Assembly (NCBI GenBank): GCA_900764755.1 | Contig: CAAFPE010000128.1 | Location: forward strand, 1 to 13,221 | Source: an uncultured Oscillospiraceae bacterium | Lineage (GTDB): Bacteria; Bacillota; Clostridia; Oscillospirales; Oscillospiraceae | DNA length: 13,221 nucleotides | Reading direction: 5' to 3' | Shown: positions 6,996 to 13,221 of the stretch, one piece after another | Layout: every line of letters begins with the position of its first letter | Position numbering within the stretch: position 1 is the first letter of the stretch | Translations under genes and position numbers: made by a program | The notes under the pieces: model-generated | The model's input: the letters and a program-made list of their open reading frames with translations, nothing else | Databases searched by the model: none | What the model was told of the DNA's origin: nothing

Positions 6996-7024
6996 AGGAT
7001 AGCAAAAAAGGGCCTGCAACGCAA
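6996..7024 (-). promoter_or_regulatory. possible promoter of the XRE gene
   Basis: On the minus strand, TTGCGT (7019-7024), a 17-base spacer and TATCCT (6996-7001) form a modest sigma-A-like pair about 70 bases before the start codon. Both hexamers are weak matches. Just upstream is a small dyad, CAAC-5-GTTG (7047-7059), that could be an autoregulatory site. Neither is certain. Confidence 0.35.
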
Positions 7025-7105
7025 CCAAAAGTGGGATACAATTTGACAACTAGCGGTTGCAAAGAGAGAAAAACGCAGATTTGACTGGAAAAGGGCCGGA
7101 TTCAA

Positions 7106-7148
7106 AAATATCCAAAGAGAGCCGGGGGCGGTCTCCCTTTGGATATTT
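7106..7148 (-). terminator. Rho-independent terminator of the gtr operon
   Basis: Read on the minus strand, a 12-bp perfect stem (7148-7137 with 7117-7106, arm AAATATCCAAAG and its complement) continues past one mismatch for three more pairs. The 3' arm runs into a TTTTTG stretch. It begins two bases beyond the gtrA stop codon. Stem and T-tract together make it the best intrinsic terminator in the window, and it separates the gtr genes from the XRE gene. Confidence 0.8.
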
Positions 7149-7150
7149 GC

Positions 7151-7591
7151 TTATCGGCTGCGGAAGGCGAAAAAGCGCTGACCGAAGTAGTTGAGCAGAA
7201 CAAACAGGCCGGAGCCCGCCAGCATGGACAGGTTGCCCTGGAGCTGTGTGCTCCACCCGGTTCCGGACAGCAGCCAGACGGTGGCCGGCTTGGCCAGACC
7301 GTAGGCCAGGACCCAGCATACGGCGATGTTCACCGCAAAACGGAGCACCACACCGGCCCCGCGCTCCTGATTGCGGAAGGTGAAGTGCTTGTTGAGAAAG
7401 AAGCTGACCACGCTGCCCACTACATAGTTGGCGGCGGAGGAGATCCAGTAGCCCAGGTCCCCCCAGGTGTGGAGCCCGGCCAGATTGTACAGGCCGAACA
7501 TGATCCCATAACCCACAGCGGTGTTGACCACCCCCACCAGCAAAAAGCGGAAGAGGGTGGGGTCCAGAAGCTGCTTGAGTTTATTCCTCAT
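7151..7591 (-). CDS. gtrA: GtrA-family membrane protein (polyprenyl-linked sugar flippase type)
   Basis: A 146-residue, four-span membrane protein of the GtrA/GtcA family, thought to move undecaprenyl-phosphate-sugar across the membrane. The family's N-terminal signature FRFLLVGVVNTAVGYGI (14-30) is clear, as is FFLNKHFTFR after the second span; hydrophobic segments follow at VLRFAVNIAVCWVLAYGLA and LSMLAGSGLFVLLNYF. Start ATG 7591 has GGAGG (7600-7604) eight bases upstream, inside the end of the GT2 gene; the two genes overlap by 11 bases, which implies coupling. The frame extends upstream to 7663 but only through the GT2 coding region. It is last in the three-gene operon, directly followed by the terminator. 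Confidence 0.87.
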   Translation of the reverse strand: MRNKLKQLLDPTLFRFLLVGVVNTAVGYGIMFGLYNLAGLHTWGDLGYWISSAANYVVGSVVSFFLNKHFTFRNQERGAGVVLRFAVNIAVCWVLAYGLAKPATVWLLSGTGWSTQLQGNLSMLAGSGLFVLLNYFGQRFFAFRSR

Positions 7592-8537
7592 CCCGGCGGC
7601 CTCCGCACTCGTCGGCCACGATGTACCGGGGCCGGTCCTTGATCTCCTCATAGATCTTGGCAATGTAGTAGCCGATGATGCCCAGGCAGATCATCAGCAC
7701 GCTGCCGATGAGGAGAAGCAGGAGGATCACCGTGGTGAAGCCCTCCAGAGCCTGTCCGTTCAGCTTCTGCCACAGGGAGTGGGTGCCCAGCACCAGGGAG
7801 GAGAAAAATACCAGCACCCCCAGCAAGGTGACCAACTGGAGGGGGGCGGTAGAGAAGGAGGCCAGATTGGTAATGGCATAGCGGGTGAGGCTGCGGATGG
7901 ACCACTTGGAGGAGCCGGCGGCCCGGGGCTGTACTTCAAATTCCACCTGAGTGGTATCAAAGCCGATCCAGGAGGACAGGGCCCGAAAGAAGGCGTTTTT
8001 CTCCCGCATGGCGATGAGCACATCCACCGCCCGTCGGTCCAGCAGCTTGAAGTCAGAGGCGCGGGACATATCGATGCGGGTGGCTCCGCTGAGAAAGCGG
8101 TAGAAGGTCCGGGCGGCGAAGGTGTGGATGGGATTTTCCCGGCCGCGGCTGACCTTAACGCCCTCCACCACCTGCCAGCCCTCCTGCCAGAGGCGGTACA
8201 TCTCCAAAATCTTCTCCGGTGGATGCTGGAGGTCGCAGTCCAGCACCACGCAGCACGCCCCCCGGGCCTGGGCCAGGCCGGCGAAGATAGCGGCCTCCTT
8301 GCCAAAGTTCCGGGAGAAACGGATGCCCCGCACCCGGGGATCCCGGTCGGCGGCCTCCTGGATGGCCTGCCAGGTGTGGTCTCGGGAGCCGTCATTGACA
8401 AAGAGCAGTTCATAGGGGATGTCCGCCTCCATCAGCAGGCCGCCGATGGTCCGGGCGGCCAGAGGGACGGACTCCTCCTCATTATAGGCGGGCAGCACCA
8501 CGGACAGAAGTCCGGTGCGGGGGGTCACAGCTTCCAT
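7581..8537 (-). CDS. polyprenyl-phosphate glycosyltransferase, GT2 family (GtrB/CsbB-like)
   Basis: Expected to transfer a sugar from a nucleotide sugar to undecaprenyl phosphate at the inner face of the membrane. The 318-residue protein has the GT-A start LLSVVLPAYNEEES (10-23), NDGS (48-51), the metal-binding D-C-D (100-102) running into DLQHPP, and SRNFGKE (75-81). Two C-terminal membrane spans follow (near LVTLLGVLVFFSSLVLG and VILLLLLIGSVLMICLG), and then a YEEIKDRPRYIV tail typical of the GtrB/CsbB group. ATG 8537 has AGGAG (8546-8550) at eight bases; upstream in-frame ATGs lie within the preceding gene. It sits four bases after the GtrII-like gene and overlaps gtrA. The sugar (glucose, GlcNAc or other) cannot be told. 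Confidence 0.9.
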   Translation of the reverse strand: MEAVTPRTGLLSVVLPAYNEEESVPLAARTIGGLLMEADIPYELLFVNDGSRDHTWQAIQEAADRDPRVRGIRFSRNFGKEAAIFAGLAQARGACCVVLDCDLQHPPEKILEMYRLWQEGWQVVEGVKVSRGRENPIHTFAARTFYRFLSGATRIDMSRASDFKLLDRRAVDVLIAMREKNAFFRALSSWIGFDTTQVEFEVQPRAAGSSKWSIRSLTRYAITNLASFSTAPLQLVTLLGVLVFFSSLVLGTHSLWQKLNGQALEGFTTVILLLLLIGSVLMICLGIIGYYIAKIYEEIKDRPRYIVADECGGRRDEE

Positions 8538-8541
8538 GGGA

Positions 8542-10146
8542 TCAGCTCCTGTTTTCGTATGCCAGCTCATAATCGCTCTTGGGAGTGTACTCCTTCTGGA
8601 TCTTGACCACGATCCGACCGTCAATGCGCTGTACGCTGCCGTCGGCAGGGTAGAGGGGCATCCGGCGGAAGGCGGCGGACTTGGAAACGGATTTCATGGT
8701 CTCCTCGTCGGGCTCCTCCAGGGGGACGTTGAGCCAGTCGTTGAGATAGTAATAGATGTGTTTGTTCAGCGGGGCCACAGTGTCCATGGGAACACTGTAA
8801 TGGTCCACCAGGGCATAGCTCTCGATGGAGGCATAGATCCTTTCGGTGGGGAAGGAGCCAATGATGACGACCTCTTCCTCACCGGTGTAGCCGGGGCAGC
8901 TTTCAATGCGGGAGAGCAGGCGGGTGGCGTAGCTGAGGGTGGCCCGGTGGGCCTGGGCAGAGGCAGTGTAGAGCAGGTTGTTGATGTTGGCTCCATAGAG
9001 GCACAGGCAGACCAGACAGCCCGCCACCGCCCAGGAGCCGGCTGCAGTCCCATGGGGGCGGGGGAGGAGGCTCAGGCCCAGGTCGGCGGCCAGCACCACC
9101 GCCAGATAGATGGAGACATAGGCATACTTCATAATGGGGGTGGCGTCGGAGAAGGGGGCGATGATCTGGGCGAAGCCCGCCGCCAGAGGAAGGAGGGCGA
9201 CCATGACCAGTCCGCCCACAGGCCGCCAGGGCTGCTTCCACAAGGAGCGGCGGGTAAGGGCGGTGAAGCAGAACAGCGCGCCCAGGGCCAGAGCCAGAAG
9301 ATCCAGCAGCACCAGCACCGGGGTGGTGAAGGGACTGGAGGAGCCGGGCAGGAAGAAGAACACCAGGACCTGCTTGTAGGCGGAGAGAATCAGCTGGGGC
9401 AGCTGGGCAATGGGATAGCCGCCGCCGGCCTGGCTCATGCCCAGATAGCTGAGCAGCTCCAGCCCCTTGACAGAAAGGAACAGCTGGAGCAGGCCGTAGT
9501 ACAGGGCGGCTCCGGCGGCCAGTACGCCCATCAGGCGCAGGCCCAGGCGAAGGGTGCCCTTCCAGTTGGCCCGATGGTCCAGACACTCCCGGAGCACCGC
9601 CAGCACGGACAGGGAGACGGCCACTGCGGCATAGGCCTGATAGATGCCCATGGACAGGGTCAGAAGAAGGCAGGCCGCAAGGCTCCGGGGCCAGCCGCCC
9701 TTCTGCGCCAGCCGCACGGACAGCACCGCCAGCAGGATGGCCAGGCAGTAGGCGGAGGCGGTGAACATATAGAGGAAGGTGTACCCCAGGCAGGGGAAGG
9801 CGGCCATCAGTACGCCGGCCAGGGCGGCCAGGGTGCGGCTGTGCAGTCCCAGGACCAGGACAGCGGCGGCGGCCGCCAGGGAGAGAAACAGCATGGACAG
9901 AAAGCCAATAAGGGCGGGCATCTGAGTAAAGCCGTTGAGGGCGGAGGCGTAGTGGAGGAACCACCGGCCGGACACGGTCATCTGCTGGGGGTCAAAGACC
10001 CGGCTGAGACCGTCTGAGTTGGGAATCAGATTGGTAAAGGCGAAGAGATGGATGAGATAGCCTGACAAAAAGCAGGACAGGAACGCGGCCCACGCGGTGG
10101 CCGGGATCCGCTGGCGCAGGCGGGCGGCGATGCGGTCAAGGGGCAT
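8542..10146 (-). CDS. GtrII-like membrane glucosyltransferase (Glucos_trans_II-type)
   Basis: A 534-residue polytopic membrane protein, probably a GT-C-fold enzyme that moves a sugar from its polyprenyl carrier to a surface polymer outside the membrane. After the first span, residues 39-63 hold NLIPNSDGLSRVFDP and SGRWF; an acidic residue (Asp45 or Asp52) in this first external loop is the likely catalytic one. About ten to twelve spans follow up to about residue 410, then a soluble external domain of roughly 120 residues. Family membership is judged from the SGRWF region, topology and operon partners, less strongly than for the other two genes. ATG 10146 has AGGAGG (10155-10160) at eight bases. 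First gene of the operon. Confidence 0.78.
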   Translation of the reverse strand: MPLDRIAARLRQRIPATAWAAFLSCFLSGYLIHLFAFTNLIPNSDGLSRVFDPQQMTVSGRWFLHYASALNGFTQMPALIGFLSMLFLSLAAAAAVLVLGLHSRTLAALAGVLMAAFPCLGYTFLYMFTASAYCLAILLAVLSVRLAQKGGWPRSLAACLLLTLSMGIYQAYAAVAVSLSVLAVLRECLDHRANWKGTLRLGLRLMGVLAAGAALYYGLLQLFLSVKGLELLSYLGMSQAGGGYPIAQLPQLILSAYKQVLVFFFLPGSSSPFTTPVLVLLDLLALALGALFCFTALTRRSLWKQPWRPVGGLVMVALLPLAAGFAQIIAPFSDATPIMKYAYVSIYLAVVLAADLGLSLLPRPHGTAAGSWAVAGCLVCLCLYGANINNLLYTASAQAHRATLSYATRLLSRIESCPGYTGEEEVVIIGSFPTERIYASIESYALVDHYSVPMDTVAPLNKHIYYYLNDWLNVPLEEPDEETMKSVSKSAAFRRMPLYPADGSVQRIDGRIVVKIQKEYTPKSDYELAYENRS

Positions 10147-10174
10147 ACAAGGGACCTCCTAAGCAGTATGAACG

Positions 10175-10193
10175 GCGCTGCGGGATGCAGCGC
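10175..10193 (-). promoter_or_regulatory. leader hairpin in the gtr operon 5' UTR
   Basis: GCGCTGC (10175-10181) pairs perfectly with GCAGCGC (10187-10193) around a 5-base loop. It lies between the predicted start site (about 10207, minus strand) and the ribosome site (10155-10160). It lacks a T-tract, so it is more likely a stabilising or translational element than a terminator. Function unknown. Confidence 0.45.
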
Positions 10194-10213
10194 GGACATC
10201 AAGATCTCCTGCT

Positions 10214-10242
10214 ATTGTAGGCTATTTCCACCGTATTTGCAA
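10214..10242 (-). promoter_or_regulatory. sigma-A-type promoter of the gtr operon
   Basis: On the minus strand: -35 TTGCAA (10237-10242), exactly 17 bases, -10 TACAAT (10214-10219). Transcription should start near 10207, giving a leader of about 60 bases. It points away from the DUF512 promoter at 10303-10331; the two -35 elements are 60 bases apart, so this is a compact divergent promoter region. Confidence 0.72.
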
Positions 10243-10302
10243 GTAAAACCGGCGAACAGCTGCCGGAGGGAGCAGGAGAGGGAAAAGGAACCGGATTTTG
10301 GG

Positions 10303-10331
10303 TTGAAATCCGGGAAAGGCTATTGTACAAT
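10303..10331 (+). promoter_or_regulatory. sigma-A-type promoter of the DUF512-der genes
   Basis: -35 TTGAAA (10303-10308), exactly 17 bases, -10 TACAAT (10326-10331). The predicted start is about 10338, some 55 bases before the DUF512 ATG. The -10 hexamer is identical to that of the divergent gtr promoter. Confidence 0.75.
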
Positions 10332-10394
10332 AAAGGAAACCATGTAAGATAGGGGTGGTGTGGGTACATCGCCCCATGGAGAGGAGTCGGAGGG

Positions 10395-11768
10395 ATGAGC
10401 CGGACTGTGATCCGAACCGTAGATCCCCGCAGTCCCGCCAGCCGGGCGGGCATCCGGCCGGGCGAGACACTGCTGGAGGTCAACGGCAAGCCGGTGGTGG
10501 ACGTGCTGGACTATAAATTCTACACCTATGATCCGCGGCTGACCCTGGCGCTCCAAGAGCCGGACGGCAGCCGCCGCACTGTGCATATCCGCAAGGAGGA
10601 GGGTGAGGATCTGGGCCTGGAGTTTGAGACCTATCTTATGGACAGGGCCCGCTCCTGCGCCAACAACTGCATTTTCTGCTTTGTGGACCAGATGCCCAAG
10701 GGGATGCGGAAGAGCCTGTACTTCAAGGACGACGACGCCCGGCTCAGCTTTCTCATGGGGAATTACCTCACCCTGACCAACCTCTCCCAGCGGGAGGTTC
10801 AGCGGATCATCGACCTGCGCATCTCCCCCATCAATATATCCGTCCACACCACAGACCGGGAGCTGCGGTGCCGGATGCTGAAAAACCGGCGGGCGGGGGA
10901 ATCCATCGACATCATGGAGCGCTTTGCCCGGAACCACATCACCATGAACTGCCAGATCGTCTCCTGCCCCGGCGTCAACGATGGATTGGCCCTGGACAAG
11001 ACACTTCGGGATCTGGCGGAGATGTATCCGTCGGTGAACAGCATCTCAGTGGTCCCGGTGGGCGTGACCAAGTTCCGGGAGGGGCTGTACCCACTGCGCC
11101 CGTACACCCGGGAGGAGGCCGATGCCCTCATCAGCCAGGTGGAGGACTTCGCCGAGGCGCACCGGGCGCGTACCGGGACCCGGCTGGTCTGGTGCTCCGA
11201 CGAGTTCTATCTGCTGGCGGGACGGGAACTGCCACCGGAGGAATATTTTGAGGAATTTACCCAGCTGGATAACGGGGTGGGGATGCTCACCCTGCTGTCC
11301 CGGGAGTTTGCCCGGGGTCTGGATCTGATGGAGCCGGAGGAGATGGAGGATGCGACCCCATTTGCCATCGCCACCGGAGTGTCCGCCGCCCCCTTTCTGG
11401 AGCAGCTGGTGGCCCGGGCCCAGGAGAAGTGCGGCGCCATCCGGGGGACGGTGTACCCCATCCGCAACGACTTTTTCGGCCACACCATCACCGTGGCCGG
11501 GCTGGTCACCGGCGGAGACCTGATCGCCCAGCTGCGGGGGCGGGATCTGGGGCAGCGGCTGCTGATCCCGGCCAATATGCTCCGGGCCGGGGAGAGGGTC
11601 TTTTTGGACGATGTCTCGCTGGATGATGTGGAGCGGGAGCTGGGGGTGCCGGTGATCCCGGTGGCCCAGGACGGCTTTGAGCTGCTGGACGCGGTGTGCG
11701 GCCTGGAGGTCCCGCCTCCGGAGCAGGTCCAGCTGCGGGAGGAGACCGAATATTTTCAGTACCGCTGA
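10395..11768 (+). CDS. PDZ / radical-SAM / DUF512 protein
   Basis: A 457-residue cytoplasmic protein of the conserved but uncharacterised DUF512 family. Residues 1-65 form a PDZ-like domain (PASRAGIRPGETLLEVNG, 14-31). Next is a radical-SAM-type cluster motif C-x3-C-x2-C (Cys88, Cys92, Cys95, followed by FVDQMPKGMR). The expected barrel region follows (ISPINISVHTTD, NCQIVSCPGVNDG). The C-terminal DUF512 region covers about 245-450. The family is widespread in Clostridia; its reaction is not known to me. ATG 10395 has GAGGAG (10381-10386) at eight bases. It is 55 bases upstream of der, an arrangement I recall from other Clostridia, suggesting a housekeeping link, perhaps to ribosome function; that link is inference. 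Confidence 0.9.
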   Translation: MSRTVIRTVDPRSPASRAGIRPGETLLEVNGKPVVDVLDYKFYTYDPRLTLALQEPDGSRRTVHIRKEEGEDLGLEFETYLMDRARSCANNCIFCFVDQMPKGMRKSLYFKDDDARLSFLMGNYLTLTNLSQREVQRIIDLRISPINISVHTTDRELRCRMLKNRRAGESIDIMERFARNHITMNCQIVSCPGVNDGLALDKTLRDLAEMYPSVNSISVVPVGVTKFREGLYPLRPYTREEADALISQVEDFAEAHRARTGTRLVWCSDEFYLLAGRELPPEEYFEEFTQLDNGVGMLTLLSREFARGLDLMEPEEMEDATPFAIATGVSAAPFLEQLVARAQEKCGAIRGTVYPIRNDFFGHTITVAGLVTGGDLIAQLRGRDLGQRLLIPANMLRAGERVFLDDVSLDDVERELGVPVIPVAQDGFELLDAVCGLEVPPPEQVQLREETEYFQYR

Positions 11769-11770
11769 CC

Positions 11771-11798
11771 GGAGCGGGCGGTTCGCCGCCTCTGCTCC
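11771..11798 (+). terminator. hairpin between DUF512 gene and der (weak terminator or processing site)
   Basis: GGAGC (11771-11775) pairs with GCTCC (11794-11798), and inside it GGCGG (11777-11781) pairs with CCGCC (11786-11790) around a TTCG tetraloop. CCTTTG follows, a poor T-tract. It begins two bases after the DUF512 stop and 25 bases before der. Read-through into der is likely, as no other der promoter is evident. Confidence 0.4.
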
Positions 11799-11823
11799 CC
11801 TTTGAAATACAGGAGGAAACGCT

Positions 11824-13149
11824 ATGAAACCATTAGTTGCCATCGTGGGCCGGCCCAATGTGGGCAAGTCCATGCTCTTCAATAAGCTGTGCGGCCGGCG
11901 GCTGTCCATCGTGGAGGACACCCCCGGCGTCACCCGGGACCGCATCTACGCCCCCTGTGAGTGGCGAAACCGGGTGTTCGACATCGTGGACACCGGCGGT
12001 ATCGAGCCGGGTACTGACGACCAGATCCTGGCCTTTATGCGGGAGCAGGCGGAGATCGCCATCTCCACCGCCACCGTGATCGTCTTTGTGTGCGACATCA
12101 AGACCGGCATGACTGCCTCCGACCAGGAGGTAGCCAATATGCTCCTGCGCTCCGGCAAGCCGGTGGTGCTGGCGGTGAACAAGGCCGACCAGACCGGCCG
12201 GGAGAATCCGGACATCTATGAGTTCTACAACCTGGGCCTGGGGGATCCCATCGCGGTCTCCGCCGTCCATGGCCACGGCACCGGCGACCTGCTGGACGCC
12301 TGCTTTGCATATTTCCCCCCCGAGGAGGAAGAGGAGGAGGACGACGACGTCATCAAGGTGGCGGTCATCGGCAAGCCCAATGTGGGCAAGTCCTCTCTGA
12401 TCAACCGCATTTTGGGAGAGGAGCGGGTCATCGTCTCCAACGTGGCGGGGACCACCCGGGACGCCATCGACAGCTACTATGAGAACGAGCAGGGAAAGTT
12501 CTGCTTCATCGACACCGCCGGGATGCGGAAGAAGTCCAAGGTGGACGACCGGATCGAGAAATTCTCCGTCCTCCGTTCCACCATGGCCATCGAGCGCAGC
12601 GATGTGTGCCTCATCCTCATCGACGCCCAGGAGGGGGTCACCGAGCAGGACACCAAGGTGGCCGGTCTGGCCCACGAGGCGGGCAAGGCCTGCATCATCG
12701 TAGTCAACAAGTGGGACGCCATCGAGAAGGATGGCAAGACCATGGACAAGATGCGCCAGGATGTGATGCGGGACCTGTCCTATATGACCTATGCCCCCAT
12801 CGTGTTCATCTCTGCCCTGACGGGCCAGCGGGTGGGCCGTCTGTTTGAGCTGATCCGCTATGTGAACGACCAGGCGGCCATGCGCATCACCACCGGGATG
12901 CTCAACAACGTCCTGGCCGACGCCACCGCCCGGGTGCAGCCCCCCACGGACAAGGGCCGCCGCCTGAAGATCTACTATATGACCCAGGTGGGGATCAAGC
13001 CCCCCCACTTCGTCTGCTTCTGCAATGACGCCAGGCTGTTCCACTTCTCCTATCAGCGCTATCTGGAAAATCAGATCCGATCCACCTTCGGCCTGGAGGG
13101 CACCCCGGTGCGGCTCACCGTCCGGCAGAAGGGCGAGAAGGAGGGGTAA
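11824..13149 (+). CDS. der: ribosome-assembly GTPase Der (EngA)
   Basis: Essential double-GTPase needed for maturation of the 50S ribosomal subunit. The 441-residue length is normal. First G domain: GRPNVGKS (9-16), DTPGVTRDR, DTGG (56-59), NKAD (119-122). Second: GKPNVGKS (183-190), a DTAGM switch region, NKWD (295-298). The C-terminal KH-like domain (about 350-441) contains the RRLKIYYMTQ and PPHFVCFCND stretches conserved in Der. The linker between G domains is strongly acidic, six Glu then three Asp (167-175), a common variable site. ATG 11824 follows AGGAGG (11811-11816) by seven bases. All motifs are intact. Confidence 0.98.
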   Translation: MKPLVAIVGRPNVGKSMLFNKLCGRRLSIVEDTPGVTRDRIYAPCEWRNRVFDIVDTGGIEPGTDDQILAFMREQAEIAISTATVIVFVCDIKTGMTASDQEVANMLLRSGKPVVLAVNKADQTGRENPDIYEFYNLGLGDPIAVSAVHGHGTGDLLDACFAYFPPEEEEEEDDDVIKVAVIGKPNVGKSSLINRILGEERVIVSNVAGTTRDAIDSYYENEQGKFCFIDTAGMRKKSKVDDRIEKFSVLRSTMAIERSDVCLILIDAQEGVTEQDTKVAGLAHEAGKACIIVVNKWDAIEKDGKTMDKMRQDVMRDLSYMTYAPIVFISALTGQRVGRLFELIRYVNDQAAMRITTGMLNNVLADATARVQPPTDKGRRLKIYYMTQVGIKPPHFVCFCNDARLFHFSYQRYLENQIRSTFGLEGTPVRLTVRQKGEKEG

Positions 13150-13152
13150 GAG

Positions 13153-13221
13153 ATGCCGATCACTCTTCCGGGCTATTTCTTGTATGGACTGCCCATTATC
13201 GCGGCAATCGCCTACTTCTGC
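13153..13221 (+). CDS. N-terminus of a membrane protein, possibly PlsY (partial, runs off the edge)
   Basis: The open frame starts at ATG 13153, three bases after the der stop, with AAGGAGGGG (13138-13146) as a strong ribosome site within the end of der. The visible 23 residues (MPITLPGYFLYGLPIIAAIA then YFC) begin a hydrophobic membrane segment. In many Clostridia der is followed by plsY, the acyl-phosphate:glycerol-3-phosphate acyltransferase, which starts with a membrane span; the identification here is from position only. The gene is cut by the window edge. Confidence 0.6.
   Translation, partial: MPITLPGYFLYGLPIIAAIAYFC

Noticed and set aside
7043..7048. Perfect TTGACA -35 hexamer on the + strand
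   Set aside because: No -10 element at the right distance and no + strand gene downstream before the gtr genes.
8515..10017. 500-residue + strand open frame opposite the GtrII-like gene
   Set aside because: Gly/Gln/His-rich shadow with no recognisable domain. The minus-strand frame has a start, ribosome site, membrane spans and operon partners.
1..13221. CRISPR arrays, tRNA/rRNA genes, insertion sequences, attachment sites
   Set aside because: None seen: no regularly spaced direct repeats, transposase motifs or tRNA-like cloverleaf sequences were found by reading. A tool such as tRNAscan or Infernal could still find small RNAs I cannot see.

Overview
The window looks like chromosomal DNA of a GC-rich (about 60% by eye), Gram-positive-type Clostridia member, most likely an Oscillospiraceae-like gut anaerobe. 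This rests on strong AGGAGG-type ribosome sites, a lipoprotein-type solute-binding protein, sigma-A-like promoters, and a DUF512 radical-SAM gene next to der. The genus is an inference; no rRNA or other marker is present. There are ten complete genes, a partial gene at the right edge and possibly the tail of another at the left edge.

Left part (about 1-6085, + strand). After a possible gene tail (3-77) and an AT-rich leader carrying a good promoter (308-336) and a perfect dyad at the start site (338-354), there is a five-gene operon. It encodes a tripartite tricarboxylate transporter (TTT): lipoprotein binding protein TctC, small membrane subunit TctB and large membrane subunit TctA. These are followed by a cytoplasmic S1-family sulfatase and an AraR-like GntR/LacI hybrid repressor. 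Spacings after tctB are 18, 1 and 13 bases, so the last four genes are surely co-transcribed. Between tctC and tctB lie two hairpins that could lower expression of the membrane subunits relative to the binding protein. The simplest reading is a substrate-inducible system that imports a small anionic compound and hydrolyses a sulfate (or phosphate/phosphonate) ester inside the cell, with the regulator acting on the dyad at the tctC promoter. The substrate is unknown. A hairpin at 6055-6085 closes the operon and faces the next, convergent gene.

Middle part (6158-10242, - strand). An XRE-type helix-turn-helix protein carries about ten glycine-rich decapeptide repeats in its C-terminal half. Upstream of it is a three-gene operon read right to left: a multi-membrane GtrII-like glucosyltransferase, a polyprenyl-phosphate GT2 glycosyltransferase and a GtrA-type flippase. 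Together these form a complete three-component system for adding a sugar to a cell-surface polymer outside the membrane. It has its own promoter, a leader hairpin and a strong terminator.

Right part (10303-13221, + strand). A divergent sigma-A-like promoter drives a PDZ/radical-SAM/DUF512 protein, followed by the essential double GTPase Der (ribosome assembly) and the first 23 codons of a membrane protein that may be PlsY. This looks like a conserved housekeeping cluster, in contrast to the accessory-looking genes to its left.
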